A stretch of DNA of 64,000 nt from NCBI RefSeq assembly GCF_002104995.1, contig NW_024468261.1, forward strand, positions 124,001-188,000. The letters are read 5' to 3'. Position numbers and translations under genes: made by a program. The notes below the pieces were generated by a model that made no database searches, was not told where the DNA came from, and saw only the letters and a program-made list of their open reading frames with translations. Source of the stretch: Linderina pennispora (Eukaryota; Kickxellomycota; Kickxellomycetes; Kickxellales; Kickxellaceae). Positions 31,350 to 42,768 of this stretch are shown piece after piece. How positions within the stretch are numbered: position 1 is the stretch's first letter; each line of letters begins with the position of its first letter.

Positions 31350-32390
31350 ATGCCCATGCAAGACAGCGCTGCTACCGAGAGCATGGTATTAATGAATGCT
31401 GCTCAGGCAGCCAACAAGCACATCTTGCCAAATGACAGAACTGCTGGAGATTCTATTTCAGAATCTGACTCTGTTGGTGAATGGCTAGTCACCGCCGCTT
31501 CATTCATTTACACAATGATATCTATGGGCACAGCTGCATCGTCTGGTGTGTACATGGACGAATACCTCACCAAAGAGTTTCCTGGTACCCTGTCGTCGAC
31601 GCTGGCATGGATAAGTACCATGCAAATTGGCCTTACTTTTTTCTGTGGAATCATCTTTGGCCCGATGATGGAGCGCACCGATATTCGCATAGTGGGCATT
31701 GCCATTAGTGGAAGCGCAGTAGGCGGGATATGGCAGTCGTTTGCCATGCGGGCCATCATCAAGAGCCACAGACACCGGTGGGCGTTGCGCATTTCAGACC
31801 TGATACAGATTGCCCTGTGCGGTAGTGCAACGCTGCCGATGAAGCGACGGATTGAAGCACCGCCACGCAGGAGGTCTGTCGACTATGCCATACTAGGCGA
31901 TATCAGGTTTATTATGCTGTTCTTATTCGGGATCACAGTCACTGCTGGGGTCTTTGGACGTCTGCTCCCTGGTGTCCTGGCGGCATGCATTGGCCCAATA
32001 AACACATCCATTATTTTCTCGTCGCTGGCAACATTTGCGCTGTTCGAACAAAGCTGCTGCAATGAGGACTGCAGTACTCTCGAAGGGCAGTCAGAGTCGG
32101 AGTTTTCGGTGGCAGCATGATCGCTCTAGCACCGGTAGTTGCAGCTAGTGTCTATGGTCCCAAGCGTCTCCCTAGTACTATTGGATTCTTGTTTGTGTCC
32201 TTCTTCACTGGACAGCTTGTCCAGCAGCTGACCAGCAACAGCCAAACTGGCGAGTACAAACATGAAACAAACCTTGATTTATTCAAACATCATCGAGCAA
32301 TCTCTTGCTAATCATCAACCAGAAGATGATCAGGAACACAGTGGCAACTGCGAAAAGAACGCCATTGTAAATGATTAGAAAATCATGTCG
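31350..32390 (+). pseudogene. rearranged MFS transporter pseudogene (paralogue of 18449-19750)
   Basis: The first ~120 codons match the intact transporter closely (GVYMDEYLTKEFPGT, TMQIGLTFFCGIIFGPMMER). Two in-frame deletions follow. One joins DIRIVGI directly to AISGSAVGGIWQSFAM, losing about 60 residues. The other joins FLFGITVTAGV to FGRLLPGVLAA, losing about 35. After about 32060 the frame breaks. The base sequence at about 32067-32110 resembles the antisense strand of the intact gene (around 18738-18800). The sense match resumes at 32125-32215 (PKRLPSTIGFLFVSFFTGQL). A second antisense-matching block at about 32290-32390 corresponds to 18462-18560. This cannot encode a working 12-segment transporter. 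Confidence 0.8.
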
Positions 32391-32805
32391 AAATATAAAC
32401 ATCTCAATCGAGAGCATATGCTGATGTTCATACAAGGTGCTACTCTAGCTTCGACGATGAATGTTATATCTGGCATGCCATTAGTCATTTTTGTCAATAA
32501 TTAGTAGCGGTCCAAGGATCAATAATAAATTAGCGAGTGAAATCAGCGGATCAACTCAAGGGATTTTCAAAAAAGTTCGTTTTGCTGATGGTGCAGGGAG
32601 GGATGCCCAAGACAGGATGTGTCTGCCGACGCTCTCTTCGCGTTGCTCTCCTCTGCATCCTTACTGTTTGCGCACTTGCTCCGCCCGCCTGACATTTCTA
32701 CCACCTCTCTTTTCGTGCATCCCGTATTCACTCGCCCGCAGGATATATAGGAGTGGCTTTGCAGACCCGCGCAACACAAAACGAACCAGACACCCAGAGT
32801 ACACG
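32391..32805. promoter_or_regulatory. SET/NAP gene upstream region with TATA box
   Basis: No gene is seen. A TATATA-containing motif, GGATATATAG at 32741-32750, lies 55-65 bp before the ATG at 32806 and is a plausible core promoter element. A pyrimidine-rich tract precedes it. Confidence 0.4.
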
Positions 32806-34074
32806 ATGGCTGCTGAGAACGGAAACGACTTTGCTATCAACGAGGCACAGCTCACTGAACTCGAATCTGTGAACAACGAGATCAACGTTATTGTCGAGCA
32901 ACTCGGTATGTCCTAATGCACATCGTTTCGAAGCAGATATAATGAAGGACTATATAGGGCACGTCGAAACTAACATGCCGAGCTGCTAATGCCAACCCTT
33001 AATGTAGTTGACGAGGAGGCCGCGCTGCACGCAAAGTATGAGCTCAAGAAGGCGCCTCTGTACAAGAAGCGCCAGGGCGTGATTGCCAAGATCCCAAAGT
33101 TCTGGCTCACATGCGTAAGTATTAATGAGTCTGCTCGCGCAGCTATTAGTGGATGAACCTGCATGACTGTGCTCTTACTAACAACCTCCGATCTGGAAAC
33201 GTGCATCCTGGCCGGCTCCTTGTTTGCAATTGTAGCTTGAGAAGCACCCGATCATCAGTAAGTTTACAAGCTCTCTCCCCCTTCCGTCCATTTCGCAGTC
33301 CTTCCTTTTTCGCGTCTGTGCGCGGTATTTTGCCCATCGAGACTGTCGATCGCATTAATTTCTACTTTCTCTCCTCTTTGCGCTATTCGTCTTGCTTAAT
33401 TGGGAACCACCACGCTCCCTGGTTTCTACCACCAACCCCCCTTTGTTTGTAGCATCCTTGGTCGAGATGGAGGATGCCGAGGTAAGCCTGAAACCCTGAC
33501 TTTAATGTGGCGCTTGTTCCGTCGGTAAAAATGCATATCATCTAATGCGGTGTGCTCTTCAATATTATTCTAGGTGATCTCGCATCTGGAGAACATCGAG
33601 ATTGAGCGGTCTCCGGCAAACCCGATCAACTACAAAGTGATCTTCTCGTTCAGCGAGAACCCGTACTTCACAGACAAACAGCTCGTCAAGGAGTTTGACT
33701 TCTCAGACAAGGACAACGTCCACGTCACGAACCACAAGATCCACTGGAAGGAAGGCAAGGACCTGACGTCAACACAGACCACCGGCGATGACTACAAGGG
33801 CGACTTGTACGACGAGGACATGTCGAGCTTCTTCTGCTGGTTCACCGATGCAAACGGCTCGGAGCTCGCCGACCTGTTTGCCAATGACCTGTTCCCGAAT
33901 GCCGGCACCTATTTCATTGGCACCGACGATTCGGATGACGACGATGTGATTTCAGTCATCGAGTACACGCCGAGTGACAATGAGGTGGAGCTGGCTGCAG
34001 GTGCTGCTGATGACTCTGAGGCTGATGCTGATCCGGAAGATGCGCCGGCTGCAAAGCGCTCCAAGCACAACTGA
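32806..34074 (+). CDS. SET/NAP-family histone chaperone (five exons)
   Basis: Exons 32806-32905, 33008-33114, 33236-33257, 33453-33481 and 33574-34074 join without a frame break to 252 residues. All introns are GT-AG (GTATGT or GTAAGT/C donors), 92-195 nt. The protein begins with a dimerisation helix (ALTELESVNNEINVIVEQL-like), then KKAPLYKKRQGVIAKIPKFW, the SET/TAF-I signature. The NAP core follows with FSFSENPYFTDKQLVKEFDF, WKEGKDLTS and MSSFFCWFTDANGSELADLF. The tail is acidic and ends in a basic AAKRSKHN. SET/Vps75-type chaperones handle histones H3-H4. Exons of 22 and 29 nt are unusually small for this intron-poor window. SET versus Vps75 cannot be separated by eye. Confidence 0.88.
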
Positions 34075-34305
34075 ATAAAGGAGGCTGTCCTTTAGTCAAT
34101 ATAAACTCCCACATATTCCCCTGCCAACGCCGATTATAAATACGACTCTTTCCTCCGCCAATGCAGGACACCAGGATGTATCCCGAAAACACTAAAACGC
34201 TGGACCGCAGCAGTCTAGAAGTAATCGCAGCACAGCCGGTAACTGATTGGCTCGAATATTTATTTTTCGTAGTGCTGACAAATTGGCGTCGTGCTTCTAG
34301 CGCCC

Positions 34306-34314
34306 TATATAAAA
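34306..34314 (+). promoter_or_regulatory. TATA box of RPL10
   Basis: TATATAAAA lies about 125 bp upstream of the RPL10 ATG at 34438, followed by a pyrimidine-containing leader, as expected for a strongly expressed ribosomal protein gene. Confidence 0.45.
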
Positions 34315-34437
34315 CAGGCGCAGCGGCTAGCATTCAAAACCCGCCTCTCCTTGACTTTTTATCCAACAGCTGTATTTATATACACTTTTTTGAACAGTCT
34401 CAATTCGAATTCGTATTGCTTTTATTTGCTACCAACC

Positions 34438-35085
34438 ATGGGTCGCCGTCCCGCTCGCTGCTACCGCTACTGCAAGAACAAGCCGTACCCCAAGTCGCGT
34501 TTCTGCCGTGGTGTCCCCGACCCCAAGATCCGCATCTTCGACCTGGGCCGCAAGAAGGCTAACGTCGACGAGTTCCCGCTGTGCATCCACCTGACCTCGG
34601 ACGAGTACCAGCAGATCTCGAGCGAGGCTCTTGAGGCTGCCCGCATTAGCGCCAACAAGTACATCACCAAGGTGTCGGGCAAGGACTCGTTCCACATGCG
34701 CGTCCGCGTTCACCCGTTCCACGTCCTGCGTATCAACAAGATGCTTTCGTGCGCCGGTGCTGACCGTCTTCAGACCGGTATGCGTGGTGCCTACGGTAAG
34801 CCGTACGGTACTGCCGCTCGTGTCAATATTGGCCAGGTCCTGATCTCGGTCCGTACCAAGGACAACAACAAGGCTGTGGTCATCGAGGCCCTGCGTCGCT
34901 GCAAGTACAAGTTCCCGGGTCGCCAGAAGATCATCATCTCCAAGAAGTGGGGCTTCACCAAGCTGACCCGCGCCGAGTACGTTGAGGCCCGCCAGAACGG
35001 TCTGGTCAAGGCTGACGGCTGCTACGTCAAGTACCTGAACACCCGCGGCCCCCTGGAGGCCCACCTCAAGCACATCGCCGCCTAA
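34438..35085 (+). CDS. RPL10: 60S ribosomal protein L10 (uL16)
   Basis: A 215-residue protein starting [20 protein letters not shown], unmistakably eukaryotic uL16. It is loaded late onto the 60S subunit and contacts the P-site loop region. The loop segment [19 protein letters not shown] (about residues 103-121) and [20 protein letters not shown] are conserved. Codon use is strongly biased, with C-ending codons in nearly every position, as in highly expressed genes. Intron-free. Its maturation is functionally linked to SDO1, encoded at the other end of the window. Confidence 0.98.
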   Translation: MGRRPARCYRYCKNKPYPKSRFCRGVPDPKIRIFDLGRKKANVDEFPLCIHLTSDEYQQISSEALEAARISANKYITKVSGKDSFHMRVRVHPFHVLRINKMLSCAGADRLQTGMRGAYGKPYGTAARVNIGQVLISVRTKDNNKAVVIEALRRCKYKFPGRQKIIISKKWGFTKLTRAEYVEARQNGLVKADGCYVKYLNTRGPLEAHLKHIAA

Positions 35086-35494
35086 ATTCTCTAGAAATAT
35101 TGAGCTCACATTCGTCCCCTTTTGTAGAGTAGTTCAATATGAGAATTTATGACCCCTCTAGCCAACAGGAGAAGTGGATATCACGTTTCGCAGCATCTGC
35201 TATATACAGGATTCTATAGTCCAAAATGTGTTTGACCGTCCGCTAGAGCGTTATTATTGACTGAAAGGATTCGCGCTCTTTTGAGCCTCAGCGAGTATGC
35301 ATTACTCGCTCTGAGCACCTAAAACGGTATTATCAAGATCTTAAGGGGTCAAATATATCTGGAAAGTACTGGAAAGATCGAATCCAGAACCATATATCAA
35401 AATGCCATTCGTCTTAGCTCCTTCGCATATTGCAGATCCAGTAGTCCAATAAACGAATCACTCCCGGATCCTCGGTGCTTAGAATTGGAATCGT

Positions 35495-35925
35495 TGGCTT
35501 GCCACGAAAATCCGGAGCAAGCTCGGGCCAGGTCCAGTACTAATCATGGGTAATTGAGGTGCACCGGTGGTCCGACACCATGTGCCGATCCGTGGAAAGG
35601 GATGGCGCGATAAGTTCAAGCACTATGACTTTCTCAGCTGCACAGGCGAGTTATGTAAGCGGGCCATGGCATAATATAAGGGAGGAGGGCGTATTCTTCC
35701 TGGCTCTTGAATCGTGATCTCGTAGCGGTTCTAAACTTCATACTCATTTTCCAGTCACTCAGTGCTTCAGGCGATATTCCTGGACGATTTTGCTGCTCTA
35801 CAGTCATTGCTACTGATGCTTCTGGCGCCACGGCGGCAATAAAGAGGGCGCGCAAGAGATGTGCTGCTTCTACAGGCGATTCTGCTGCCAGCAGTGGCGA
35901 ACCAATGCAGAATCACCCGCGCTGA
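35495..35925 (+). pseudogene. remnant of Fanzor nuclease 3' coding region
   Basis: Several coding blocks of the nuclease survive in different frames. VPIRGKGWRDKFKHYDF and CTGELCKRAMA are followed by a TAA, and the RuvC-III block NRDLVAVLNFILIFQSL begins at about 35710. The TAA after the AMA residues is in the same place as in the large copy. The RuvC-II motif and the first CxxC of the zinc finger are deleted, as is everything upstream. No active nuclease can be made from it. Confidence 0.78.
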
Positions 35926-35955
35926 GCAGGCCACTAAGACTGGAGGTGTCCAGGA

Positions 35956-36053
35956 TCACCATTGCACCAACAACCATCCGACACGTTCAAATGACCGGTT
36001 CGCCGTGATGCTCTTATCGACGTGTCAAACCATGCTGACTAGCAGCCGAGCTC
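35956..36053 (+). ncRNA. second copy of the candidate Fanzor guide RNA scaffold
   Basis: This is the counterpart of 20483-20580, with a 51-nt identical block at 35961-36011. Conservation despite loss of the coding region fits selection on, or recent spread of, the RNA-encoding end. The first bases beyond the boundary (TTATCACAAAGAAATTATAG) would be its guide segment and differ from those of the large copy. Confidence 0.58.
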
Positions 36054-36093
36054 TTATCACAAAGAAATTATAGCATTTAGAAACTGTTGCAAT

Positions 36094-37251
36094 TTATGGA
36101 TAGTACGGGTAGTAGTTGGAGCTTGAGTGCACCGGGTTAACGATAGTGGTGACAACAGAGTCGTTGACAATATATGTTACTGTCGAAATGTCCTTGTCCA
36201 GCACTTTGCTGACGCGCGTAACGTCATATACGCTGTTGGTGACTGTGGAGTCGCCATAGTAGCGTTTGACCCGGTTCGGCTTGGTAGGTGTGGGCTGTGA
36301 CAGGGTTACAGCGAGAGATGATGGGGGCGTGGCGAATAGGCTGGGTGGGGACACAGCCTGGTCCCAGTACTCGGTATTGGTGCGTTCTTCTATCATCACT
36401 GGCGAGCCCACGATCACCGTCGAGTAGGTCGCGTGGCTAATCCAGTTTGTAATTGTGCTCTCAAACCCGTACCAACGCTTACGCAGTTCCTGCGGCTCCA
36501 AGACACCCTTTCTGATCGGTGGCCGTGGGACAGCCTGCTTGCTTGTCGACGATGGTGGGTCAGCAATATTGGCACCTGGTGGCACGATCGTGGTCTCGTG
36601 GTGGGCATTGACGATATCTATCTGGGTTGACACAGAGATGGGGCCAACGACCTCGGTTTTGGTGTAGTCGACTGAATGGTAGTTTGTGTATGTGGTAGGC
36701 GTGAAGTACTGGCGCTTGGCCAACATGCTCTGCTGTGTCTCGGGATGCTCGTCATCGTTCAGGCCAGCTGGCTTGGAGGGATAGCTTATTGGTGGCAAGT
36801 CGGAAGCAGCCCAGCTTGTGGGCACTGCCGGGTGGATAACGATAGTGCTGATTTCAGTGACGTCGCGGCTCTCATACTGTGCCAGCGGGTTCAGGTCAGA
36901 GGTCGAGAAGATCTCGGTTCGGAGTGTGTTTGTAACCGGATCGGGATAGTGGTACCCACCGCCGTAGTATGGGCGGTAGTCGGGGAACATGTTGTCGGGT
37001 GCGGCAGGTAGGGTGGGTATTGGGGCATCTGCTGGGGCATTTGGGGACACAGGAGTCGTCTCAACAGCAGGTAAGGGGGCGTGGGTGGTTTTTGGAGCAC
37101 TGATGATAGAGACTGCTGGCGCAGCAGTATTAGCAGTTGCTGGCTCTATCGATGGAGTCTTAGTGGAGATGCCTGCTCGTCCATTCCAACGGTGCTGAGC
37201 ACTGGCAATGGCGGCATAGCAGAGGACTGAGGTAGCAACCTTGACCAACAT
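36094..37251 (-). CDS. secreted protein with three Kex2-type processing sites
   Basis: A 385-residue protein starting MLVKVATSVLCYAAIASAQ, a clear signal peptide. A Pro/Thr/Ala-rich region follows, then Tyr-rich stretches (DYRPYYGGGYHYP). Three Lys-Arg sites, each followed by an aromatic pair, lie at about residues 179, 258 and 328: LAKR-QYF, LRKR-WYG and RVKR-YYG. Each is followed by a degenerate repeat with a (S/T)(T/I)xTN core. This is the layout of Kex2-processed repeat proteins (KEPs), whose peptides can act as hydrophobic coat peptides or signals. It ends in Tyr/Pro (SNYYPYYP). The start at 37251 is chosen because the signal peptide begins there. No known domain is recognised, so function is inferred only from layout. 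Confidence 0.7.
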   Translation of the reverse strand: MLVKVATSVLCYAAIASAQHRWNGRAGISTKTPSIEPATANTAAPAVSIISAPKTTHAPLPAVETTPVSPNAPADAPIPTLPAAPDNMFPDYRPYYGGGYHYPDPVTNTLRTEIFSTSDLNPLAQYESRDVTEISTIVIHPAVPTSWAASDLPPISYPSKPAGLNDDEHPETQQSMLAKRQYFTPTTYTNYHSVDYTKTEVVGPISVSTQIDIVNAHHETTIVPPGANIADPPSSTSKQAVPRPPIRKGVLEPQELRKRWYGFESTITNWISHATYSTVIVGSPVMIEERTNTEYWDQAVSPPSLFATPPSSLAVTLSQPTPTKPNRVKRYYGDSTVTNSVYDVTRVSKVLDKDISTVTYIVNDSVVTTIVNPVHSSSNYYPYYP

Positions 37252-37545
37252 CTGGCGTGTTCTATGTAGCGATATGAACAAGTGCGTGAGTGTGTTGATG
37301 GGAGAGAAACTGGACTGAGGTGTTCCTGACGGATCTGTAGCCGAAGACGAAGACCGAGTGCGACATTTATTGATGCAACAAGGCTGTATACCCGCAAAAC
37401 TGCTCAGGGCTATGAGGGTATAAATAACCAGCAATTAATTGCAGCAGGAGCCACCACAATATATTTGCGTATCTGGCCGCGAGAGTAGCGACTGTAGTAG
37501 CCTGAAATAGAGGCTGCCCTTGCAGAGAAGTTCTCCAAAGCTTGT

Positions 37546-38724
<1,179 letters not shown>

Positions 38725-38899
38725 TTACAGTCATGGAAAAATGAGCGTAAGCATCCACCGATCCAGCACGCCCCTTAAATGGGTGAGAGGGGCCAGATTG
38801 CTACAGTTGGCTCATCTTTATCTTCTTCTTCTTCTCTAGTCAGCCGTTTCTTTTTGTAATTACTCTCAGCTACAAGCCAGCCATAAAAATATACAGATC

Positions 38900-39577
38900 A
38901 TGTTCCGTACTGCCCTGTCCCAAGTTTATCGGTCGCCGTCAGTAATGACCCGCCTTCCCGCCGTCAGATCTGCCGCATTCGCGCGCCGCCAGTACTCCGA
39001 CAAGCCCGCAGACGAGGCGTCGCCCAAGGCTGAGGAGGCCAAGGCCGGAGAGGCTAAGGCGGTGAGCGCCGAGGAGTTTGCCAAGCTGCAGAAGCAGGTG
39101 GAGGAGAAAGACGCGAAGATCAAGGAGCTCAAGGACGCGTACCTGCGGTCGCTGGCAGACACCGAGAACCTGCGCACACGCAGCAAAACCGAGCTCGACA
39201 ACATGAAGGTGTTTGCGATCCAGAAGTTCGCAAAGGACCTGCTGGATACCGTCGATATCCTGGAGCTGGCGCTGAAGCACGTGCCGAAGGAGCACCTGTC
39301 CGACAAGACCAACCACAAGTCGCTCAACGACCTGTTCGAGGGCGTCGATATGACCATGGGCAACCTGCTCAAGACCCTGGAGCGCCACGGCGTCGAGTCG
39401 TTTGACCCGATCGACAAGGTCTATGACCCGAACACCAGTCATGCGCTGTACCAGGTGCCCATGCCGGGCAAGGAGCCGGGCACTGTGTTCAGCGTCGAGA
39501 AGCGCGGATACATCATCAAGGGCCGCGTTCTCCGGCCTGCCCAGGTTGGCGTCGTGCTCGATCCGAACGGCAACTAA
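38900..39577 (+). CDS. MGE1: mitochondrial GrpE nucleotide exchange factor (MGE1)
   Basis: A 225-residue GrpE homologue. It has a mitochondrial presequence (MFRTALSQVYRSPSVMTRLP... FARRQYS), then a long coiled coil (EEFAKLQKQVEEKDAKIKELKDAYLRSLADTENLRTR, residues about 55-95) and the beta-wing domain ending RGYIIKGRVLRPAQVGVV. Mge1 releases ADP from the matrix Hsp70 during protein import and folding. Intron-free, with length as usual for the family. Confidence 0.96.
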   Translation: MFRTALSQVYRSPSVMTRLPAVRSAAFARRQYSDKPADEASPKAEEAKAGEAKAVSAEEFAKLQKQVEEKDAKIKELKDAYLRSLADTENLRTRSKTELDNMKVFAIQKFAKDLLDTVDILELALKHVPKEHLSDKTNHKSLNDLFEGVDMTMGNLLKTLERHGVESFDPIDKVYDPNTSHALYQVPMPGKEPGTVFSVEKRGYIIKGRVLRPAQVGVVLDPNGN

Positions 39578-39749
39578 GCCGTGCGTCCTTCCTACTCTAG
39601 ATCTCACCCTCTATAAATTGCGTACCAGTATCGGCAGAAGCCGCTTCAGTGCTATTGTGAAAAAAAAAAAGCATTTTGTATTCAGAAAATTGTCCAAGAG
39701 AAGAGTGATGGCGTGCCTAGCAGGAGAGAACATTGCACGCGCCAGCATA

Positions 39750-40481
39750 TCAGACAATGTTGGACAGGTAGTCCTTGATTTCGGCCGGTGACAGGCACTG
39801 GAACGTCGGCTTTGCCCCACCCTCGACACCAAGGCCGCCAATAATGCCGACATCAATCGACGTCTCAGTCATCTGGCCCTCGAACCCCTCCTTCAGAGTC
39901 AAAATTGCTGTGTGCACAGCATCTTCAAGCTCCATGTCGCCGTTGAACCGCTTCTCCAGGAACGTCTTGGCGTTAATCATGTTCTTGCCAATTGCCGTCG
40001 CCTTCCACGGGAAGTAGGATCCCGAGGGGTCCACCTGGTACAGGCTCGGCCCGCGCTCGTCCACGCCCGCCAGCAGCAGCGAGACGCCGAACGGCCGCAC
40101 TCCTCCCGACTGCGTAAACTCCTGCATGATGCTCGCCAGCTCCTTCACCAGGATACGCACGGGCGGGTCCTCCATGTAGATCCGACGGTACTTTTGCGCT
40201 GACTTGCGCGCTGCGTTCACAAGGACACGGAAGTCGGGGCCCATGCCAGAGTACACCATGCCGATGGTGTCGCAGACCTTGACCACATACTCCAGCGTCG
40301 ACACCTCGATCAGCGACGACCCTGCCTTCTTCTCTGTTGCGATCACCACGCCGTTGGCTGCCTTGATGCCGACGCTCGTTGAGCCATTGCTGACCGCTGC
40401 CAGCGCGTGCTCAATCTGAAGAAGCTTACCATTTGGCGCAAATGTCGTAAGCGAGAAGCTGTAAGCGTCCATGTCACCCAT
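39750..40481 (-). CDS. PRE8: 20S proteasome subunit alpha type 2
   Basis: A 243-residue proteasome alpha-ring subunit. The N-terminal signature [23 protein letters not shown] is the proteasome alpha-type motif, and [17 protein letters not shown] is typical of alpha2 (PSMA2/Pre8). [14 protein letters not shown] and [16 protein letters not shown] follow. No catalytic N-terminal Thr is expected in alpha subunits. The start at 40481 ([10 protein letters not shown]) is the first ATG adjoining the signature; the longer open frame upstream is a leader. Convergent with MGE1. Confidence 0.95.
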   Translation of the reverse strand: MGDMDAYSFSLTTFAPNGKLLQIEHALAAVSNGSTSVGIKAANGVVIATEKKAGSSLIEVSTLEYVVKVCDTIGMVYSGMGPDFRVLVNAARKSAQKYRRIYMEDPPVRILVKELASIMQEFTQSGGVRPFGVSLLLAGVDERGPSLYQVDPSGSYFPWKATAIGKNMINAKTFLEKRFNGDMELEDAVHTAILTLKEGFEGQMTETSIDVGIIGGLGVEGGAKPTFQCLSPAEIKDYLSNIV

Positions 40482-40757
40482 GTTGAAGTGTTGGCTATAA
40501 TTCTGATTGCGGTGGAGAAAACAAAGATATGTAAATTGAAGAGCTGAGCAGAAGAGGGCGCAGGAAAAAGGTGCTGGCGAATTAGCAGGACGGGCTTGGA
40601 TACTGGAAACACGCCGGGACGCGCAAGCAGACAGGGTAATTACGTGGCCAGCCCAAATCCGCCGGCCATTGGGCACAGCCGAAAATCTAATCCACGTGAT
40701 TCCAATGAGACTACGCACTAGCACGCCAGATGCCTGCGGGCGCTCAAAAAAGAAGAG

Positions 40758-42567
40758 CTAAAGGCGCTCATAGAACAGCATGTAGGCGTCGCCAGAGGCC
40801 AGCACATGGTCGAGCGACACAGCCGCCACGGTATGGTCTGATATACAGAACCACTTTCCTGGCGCCTCCATCTTCTCGTCTTCACCTGCCACCCGTCGGT
40901 ACGCATAAAAATGGCCCGAGTGGTGCGATCCAGCGTGGACTACGACGGCCGACAGCCGGTACAGGCAGTTGTTGCGCTTGGCCTCCGCCTTCGACGCAGC
41001 ACTCAGCGGCTGCGGGCCAGAAATCGGCGCTGATGCATTGGTGTTGATATGCCCCGTGGTTGTGAACGGCGAGATGTCGAGCAGGAGCTGCAGCCGCACA
41101 CGTGCCGGGTTCTTGATCATATCGCCACTGGACGTGAATATCGATCTCGACAGATGCAGAACCAGGATCTTGGGCGTCCGTGCAATCATTGTCTGCTTTG
41201 TTGACACGCCAGGGGGCGGCGACACCAGCTCGATGCCCTTGAGGTTGGTCTCCGGGTTAGTCGCCAGTGCCTTTGCGACCTCGTCCTGCTGGTCGCTGAG
41301 CCTGCTGATAGCCGCAATGTGCCGCTTTGCCCGTTTCGACTCGCTCTCCGTGTTTGCCAGCTCAGCTTGGTGGTGCGCAATATCTTGTTTGATTTTGTGT
41401 AGGGTCGCTGTCAATGTGCAGTGTCGGCACTTGAAATCGTCGAGTCGGTCAATTACAGTGTACATGCCCAGGCACGCCTCAATGGTAGTCGTGCTGGCCC
41501 TCGGCACGGCTAGCGACAGGTTGTCGAATGTGAAATGCCGGATGGCTGCTGTATATCCGCACTTGACACAGGCGATGCGGCTGGCGGCCATGCCTAGCAA
41601 GGGATTGGAGAATGGCGGCATACGGCAGGTCGCTGTGCTGCCCGAGTAACTCGTCTCAACCTGGCTCCCTGGAGTTGCTGTACGTGGCCCTTCTGATTTA
41701 CCGTCGCTGCTGGGTATCGAAATCACGCTACTCTTCATCGGCTCGCTCTAAAGGACACGGGTGTTAGTCCACAGCTATGTCAAAGGGAGCCCACACACAG
41801 CTACCAAGGCCCTTTCTTACCTTTGTAAGGAATCCCGAGTTGAATATGGATGCATCAGACTCGCGCCTCGACGACTGCAGCGTGCTCGAAATCATCTGAA
41901 ACAGCTCCTGTGCGTCCTGCTCTCCCATGCTCGACACCCACCTGCCCTTCTGACTCAAACTGCTTATTAGCATTCGTGGCGAAAGCGCCTTAACCCGCCT
42001 CTGCTGAGGCGCAAGCTCATCCATCACAAGCTTCAGCTGCGCGCATATCGCCTTATCAACCGAATTACTGCGCACCACGCCATCCTCGGCCAAAAACTCC
42101 AGGCAGTTGTCTAGGTACAGCTCAAACTCGCGCAGCGACGCCAGCGACTACAAAAGAGGGTGTGTGCAAATCTCGTTAACGCACACGAGGGCGCAGTAGC
42201 AGGACACCAGTGCTTCCTGGAAATTGGATTGTCCAGGAGAATGTGCGGAGAGGGGGTTGGGCATACCTGTAGCGTGGAATTAAGGAAGCAGGTGTTCCCC
42301 AGGTTGTATAGCCCGCGCAGGTACACTACAGAGTCTCGATATCATTAGCATGTACCGCTACGTGCATTCTTCCGGAGTGGCTCTGGTGCACCTGCCTTTG
42401 GTCCGCTTCTTGCGGTCGCCCTTGCCCTTGCGCGACTGTGCTTTTGGTCCGCTGCTAGCTGCTGCCAGCATGAGCGCGCAGGCAACCAGCGACGCTGCAC
42501 TAACCGATGCTGCTAGCACCATGCTCCGCGGCCCATTGCCAAATACCCCGGGTAGCGCCAATTGCAT
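40758..42567 (-). CDS. ubiquitin-specific protease, membrane-anchored UBP16/USP30-like (four exons)
   Basis: A USP-fold cysteine protease. Exons read from the minus strand: a first exon from ATG 42567, then 42325-42267 with the Cys box GLYNLGNTCFLNSTLQ, 42147-41821, and 41747-40758. The last exon has the Cx2C pairs ACVKCGY and CRHC and the His box HHSGHFYAYRR, and ends YMLFYERL. The first exon encodes a hydrophobic segment (VLAASVSAASLVACALMLAAA) and a polybasic linker (SRKGKGDRKKRTKGR), as in mitochondrial outer-membrane USP30 and yeast Ubp16. The three internal introns have GT-AG ends and keep frame. The donor ending exon 1 could not be fixed: none gives the needed phase, so a one-base error or another donor is involved. 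Confidence 0.8.
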
Positions 42568-42768
42568 TATTCCAAAATATATGAACAGAAAATACTCGAT
42601 AGTAGTAGCTGCGAAGGGAGAGGGAGCTCCGTCGACAGTGGCACTACCTGGCTGCTGTAGAAGGCTCCCAGCATTGATTAGAGATCGATGATTGGGGTGT
42701 GATTGTGATCAAGATTCTATCGGAGCTTGGAGGCCGAGTTTGCCGTAATCACACAGCCCTTTCGCCTC

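Larger units (their letters stand above)
35201..36053 (+). mobile_element. short deletion derivative of the Fanzor element
   Basis: This 853-bp copy keeps both ends of the element at 20483-23696. The left end, TATATA at 35201 followed by the block at 35213-35245, matches the intact copy's left end. The right end is CCGAGCTC at 36046-36053. In between, coding homology begins only near 35495, within the GLPRKSGASSG-equivalent region before RuvC-II. A further internal deletion fuses KFKHYDF directly to the second zinc-finger Cys segment (CTGELCKRAMA). The region 35260-35490 has no clear match. It has the structure of a non-autonomous, MITE-like copy that could be mobilised or guided in trans. 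Orientation is opposite to the intact copy in the window. Confidence 0.78.
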
